NCBI GenBank assembly: GCA_009829735.1
Contig: CM020618.1
Span: 27,194,894-27,258,893 of the forward strand
From: Pyropia yezoensis
Taxonomy: Eukaryota; Rhodophyta; Bangiophyceae; Bangiales; Bangiaceae
Direction: 5' to 3'
DNA: 64,000 nucleotides
The notes under the pieces were generated by a model. It was not told the DNA's origin. It worked only from the letters and a program-made list of their open reading frames with translations, and did no database searches. This document shows, one piece after another, positions 63,201-64,000 of the stretch. Each line of letters opens with the position of its first letter. The first letter of the stretch is position 1. The translations under genes and the position numbers were made by a program.

Positions 63201-64000
63201 GCCACTTCCGGTAACGGAAGAAGGGAACAGGTACATCCTGGTCATGTCTGACCGCTTCACTAAGCTATCACGAGCGGCAGCCATCCCGAATGATACGGCA
63301 TACACCATCATGAACGCAGTGGTTGACCACTGGATCAGTGCATACGGAGTCATGAAGCAACTCCTCTCCGACAACGGAGCAAACCTTACGTCAGCATTCT
63401 GCACTAAGGTCCTGGGCATGTTCGGTATCGAACCACGTCGGGCATCCGACTACCACCCGCAAACCAACGGGCAGGTGGAGCGGTTCAACCGCACCATCGT
63501 CAAGATGCTACAGTGCTACGTGGCAGAGCACAAGAACACTTGGGACAGGCTTCTGTCCGTACTCACCCTGGCATACAATGCCAGGCCGCATCGGAGCACG
63601 AACATCGCTCCGCTGGAGTGGGTCATGCCAATAGGCGTCGGTAACCTGACGCTGCCACCAGGCAGGTGCACTCGGTATGATACACCGAAAGGCCGACCGG
63701 CCGAACGTATCCACCTAGCTTGGTTGGCCAAGCTATCGTGGATGATTCCTAAGCTCAAGGGTGCCCTTGACAGAACACAACTTCGATATAAGAAGAACTT
63801 CGACGCCCGGTTACGGGTGCGCAACGCAACCCTGATGACAGGTGACTGGGTCTACATCAGACACCAGAAGTTCCGGGGGAACAAGCTCATGCAACCGGTC
63901 AAGGGACCGTACCAGATTCTCCACAGAGATGACCACTCTGTTATCTTACACTCCGATACGGAGATCCAACGCATCAGTGTGAATGATGTCACACCTGCTC
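60283..64000 (+). CDS. pol: Pol of Ty3/gypsy-type retrotransposon, truncated by window end
   Basis: Open from 59989 (-1 relative to gag); ATGs at 60094 and 60283 are possible internal starts, and numbering here uses 60283. Protease: VLDTGAGPNLIRK with Asp50. Reverse transcriptase: FCIDYRRLN, GYWQVP, and the catalytic YLDD at 517-520. RNase H: FVIDVDACDTQVG (Asp667) with SDHEPLRWL. Integrase: zinc-binding His/Cys (AGHPGG and CHPCARN) and a D,D-35-E triad at Asp970 (VAIDILGPLP), Asp1030 (LLSDNG) and Glu1066 (GQVERFN). The RT-RNase H-integrase order marks the Ty3/gypsy superfamily. No stop is seen to the window edge, so the element may be recently active; the 3' LTR lies outside. Confidence 0.93.
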   Translation, partial: MEPDKGPVQDARATPDIGVGHVLFTLENFKVSATLGVDPQSTRSYYPVLDTGAGPNLIRKDTLPDKWLPRVRVTRGPTIKDANGRLIRTTAAMSLRVTIGELTTKVDFLVCETLSVPCILGCTFINVHVDAIRPGRRTVELQEADGTKRGHTAIVRDLTLQGSHVNVAEVYASVEPKTLRLAKRTRFEPLSETVLPVNCDLAGICRVRSNLRTYKPHGLTMANGLIDLPSGGSSLLVMANYRRKAVTLPKGTILGIAELYEGDILTPDKEGQVDPLEVLAVAETTERQQPDDGKPSRPSLPADIPPKDQEALQALAEADLDHLPPSVAEGVRRMLRKHDVMWTGGALGTIGATQHRIDLVPGARPARSQPHRAGPMQREIVDGEVKRMSEAKVIRPSMSEWGAPVVIVPKKDQIPRFCIDYRRLNLVTKKDSYPLPRMDECIDSLGEATVFTTIDCNAGYWQVPVADEDIPKTAFICHSGVYEFLRMPFGLSNAPATFQRAIDIILSGVKWRNCLVYLDDVIVFLRNMDDHVQHVDEVLTLLRNAGVTLRLKTCAFFQQTVEYLGHQITPGKPGVLEANTRALRDARFPNTQTQLKSFLGMCNVYRRFVKDFARIAKPLTVLTSSTLPKVLQPPSPSEEEAFESLKRALLSPPVLALPHRRGTFVIDVDACDTQVGCTLLQGETLIGTDNVIPDLRPVGYFSRTLNPAERNYSATERECLGVIRAVQLLRPYLEGSRFIVRSDHEPLRWLLNLGDKDSDSHGRLARWRLKMAEHDYRTVYKAGSTHHLGDALSRLDTPSGDTRPVDEDIPVVPVCMVGNATQGMVDHTMAHRACPLTLADFREAQANDDDCRRHRANLLAGTAGIFSENEDGLIYRRAPADGRHQVVVPVSLRQAVMEREHENPTAGHPGGSRMFAAMRRFFYWPAMAVDVVDHVRGCHPCARNRMSLHRQASAMKLFPPDGPNEQVAIDILGPLPVTEEGNRYILVMSDRFTKLSRAAAIPNDTAYTIMNAVVDHWISAYGVMKQLLSDNGANLTSAFCTKVLGMFGIEPRRASDYHPQTNGQVERFNRTIVKMLQCYVAEHKNTWDRLLSVLTLAYNARPHRSTNIAPLEWVMPIGVGNLTLPPGRCTRYDTPKGRPAERIHLAWLAKLSWMIPKLKGALDRTQLRYKKNFDARLRVRNATLMTGDWVYIRHQKFRGNKLMQPVKGPYQILHRDDHSVILHSDTEIQRISVNDVTPA

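Noticed and set aside
1..64000. CRISPR array, tRNA or rRNA genes
   Set aside because: No regular spacer-repeat array was seen; the short direct repeats have no unique spacers. No tRNA B-box with a matching A-box and no rRNA-like segment could be found by eye.

Overview
This is nuclear eukaryotic DNA from a very GC-rich, intron-poor genome. Large conserved genes (NEDD8 E1 subunit, FAD synthase, an SRRM2/Cwc21-type splicing factor, a DUF1995-type plastid protein) each sit in a single uninterrupted reading frame, and the spacers are full of G or C homopolymers of 20-29 bases. A plastid-type protein, Ala/Gly/Pro-rich secreted proteins and abundant transposons fit a bangiophyte red alga (Porphyra/Pyropia type). 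That assignment is inference; no rRNA or organelle marker is present.

Layout. 1-4.0 kb: degenerate tandem repeats, a 198-bp TA-flanked MITE, a ~76-bp minisatellite and a palindromic ~28-bp repeat array. 4.05-7.64 kb: a complete DNA transposon with terminal inverted repeats, a perfect 4-bp target duplication and one transposase-like gene; its right end supplies the last codons of a neighbouring membrane-protein frame. 8.4-12.2 kb: homopolymer-rich spacer whose C-rich strand switches. 12.2-30.7 kb: the conserved gene block: PH-domain pseudokinase (+), DUF1995 protein (-), SRRM2-like (+), repeat-rich anchored protein (-), NAE1 (+), FAD synthase (+). 30.7-34.6 kb: GC-rich sequence without a convincing gene. 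34.6-37.1 kb: an unrecognised glycoprotein-like membrane protein (-). 37.1-43.2 kb: repeats, hairpins and a frame-hopping degenerate coding region. 43.2-44.9 kb: a secreted protein with two copies of an eight-cysteine module. 46.5-48.4 kb: an F-box/LRR-type gene split by one in-frame TAG. 49.1-51.1 kb: a decayed PIF/Harbinger transposase with a MITE inserted just after its first catalytic Asp. 54.2-54.7 kb: C-terminal fragment of a hAT transposase. 55.3-64.0 kb: two Ty3/gypsy-type units head to tail, the first decayed and lacking RT, the second with an open gag and a pol that runs off the window.

The host genes are unrelated housekeeping, splicing, plastid and surface functions, with no operon-like logic. 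The most notable items are the complete transposon, the kinase with its catalytic residues replaced, the duplicated eight-cysteine module, the nested MITE/Harbinger insertion and the unrecognised membrane protein with a duplicated transmembrane unit. All calls were made by eye from sequence; none was tested by database search.
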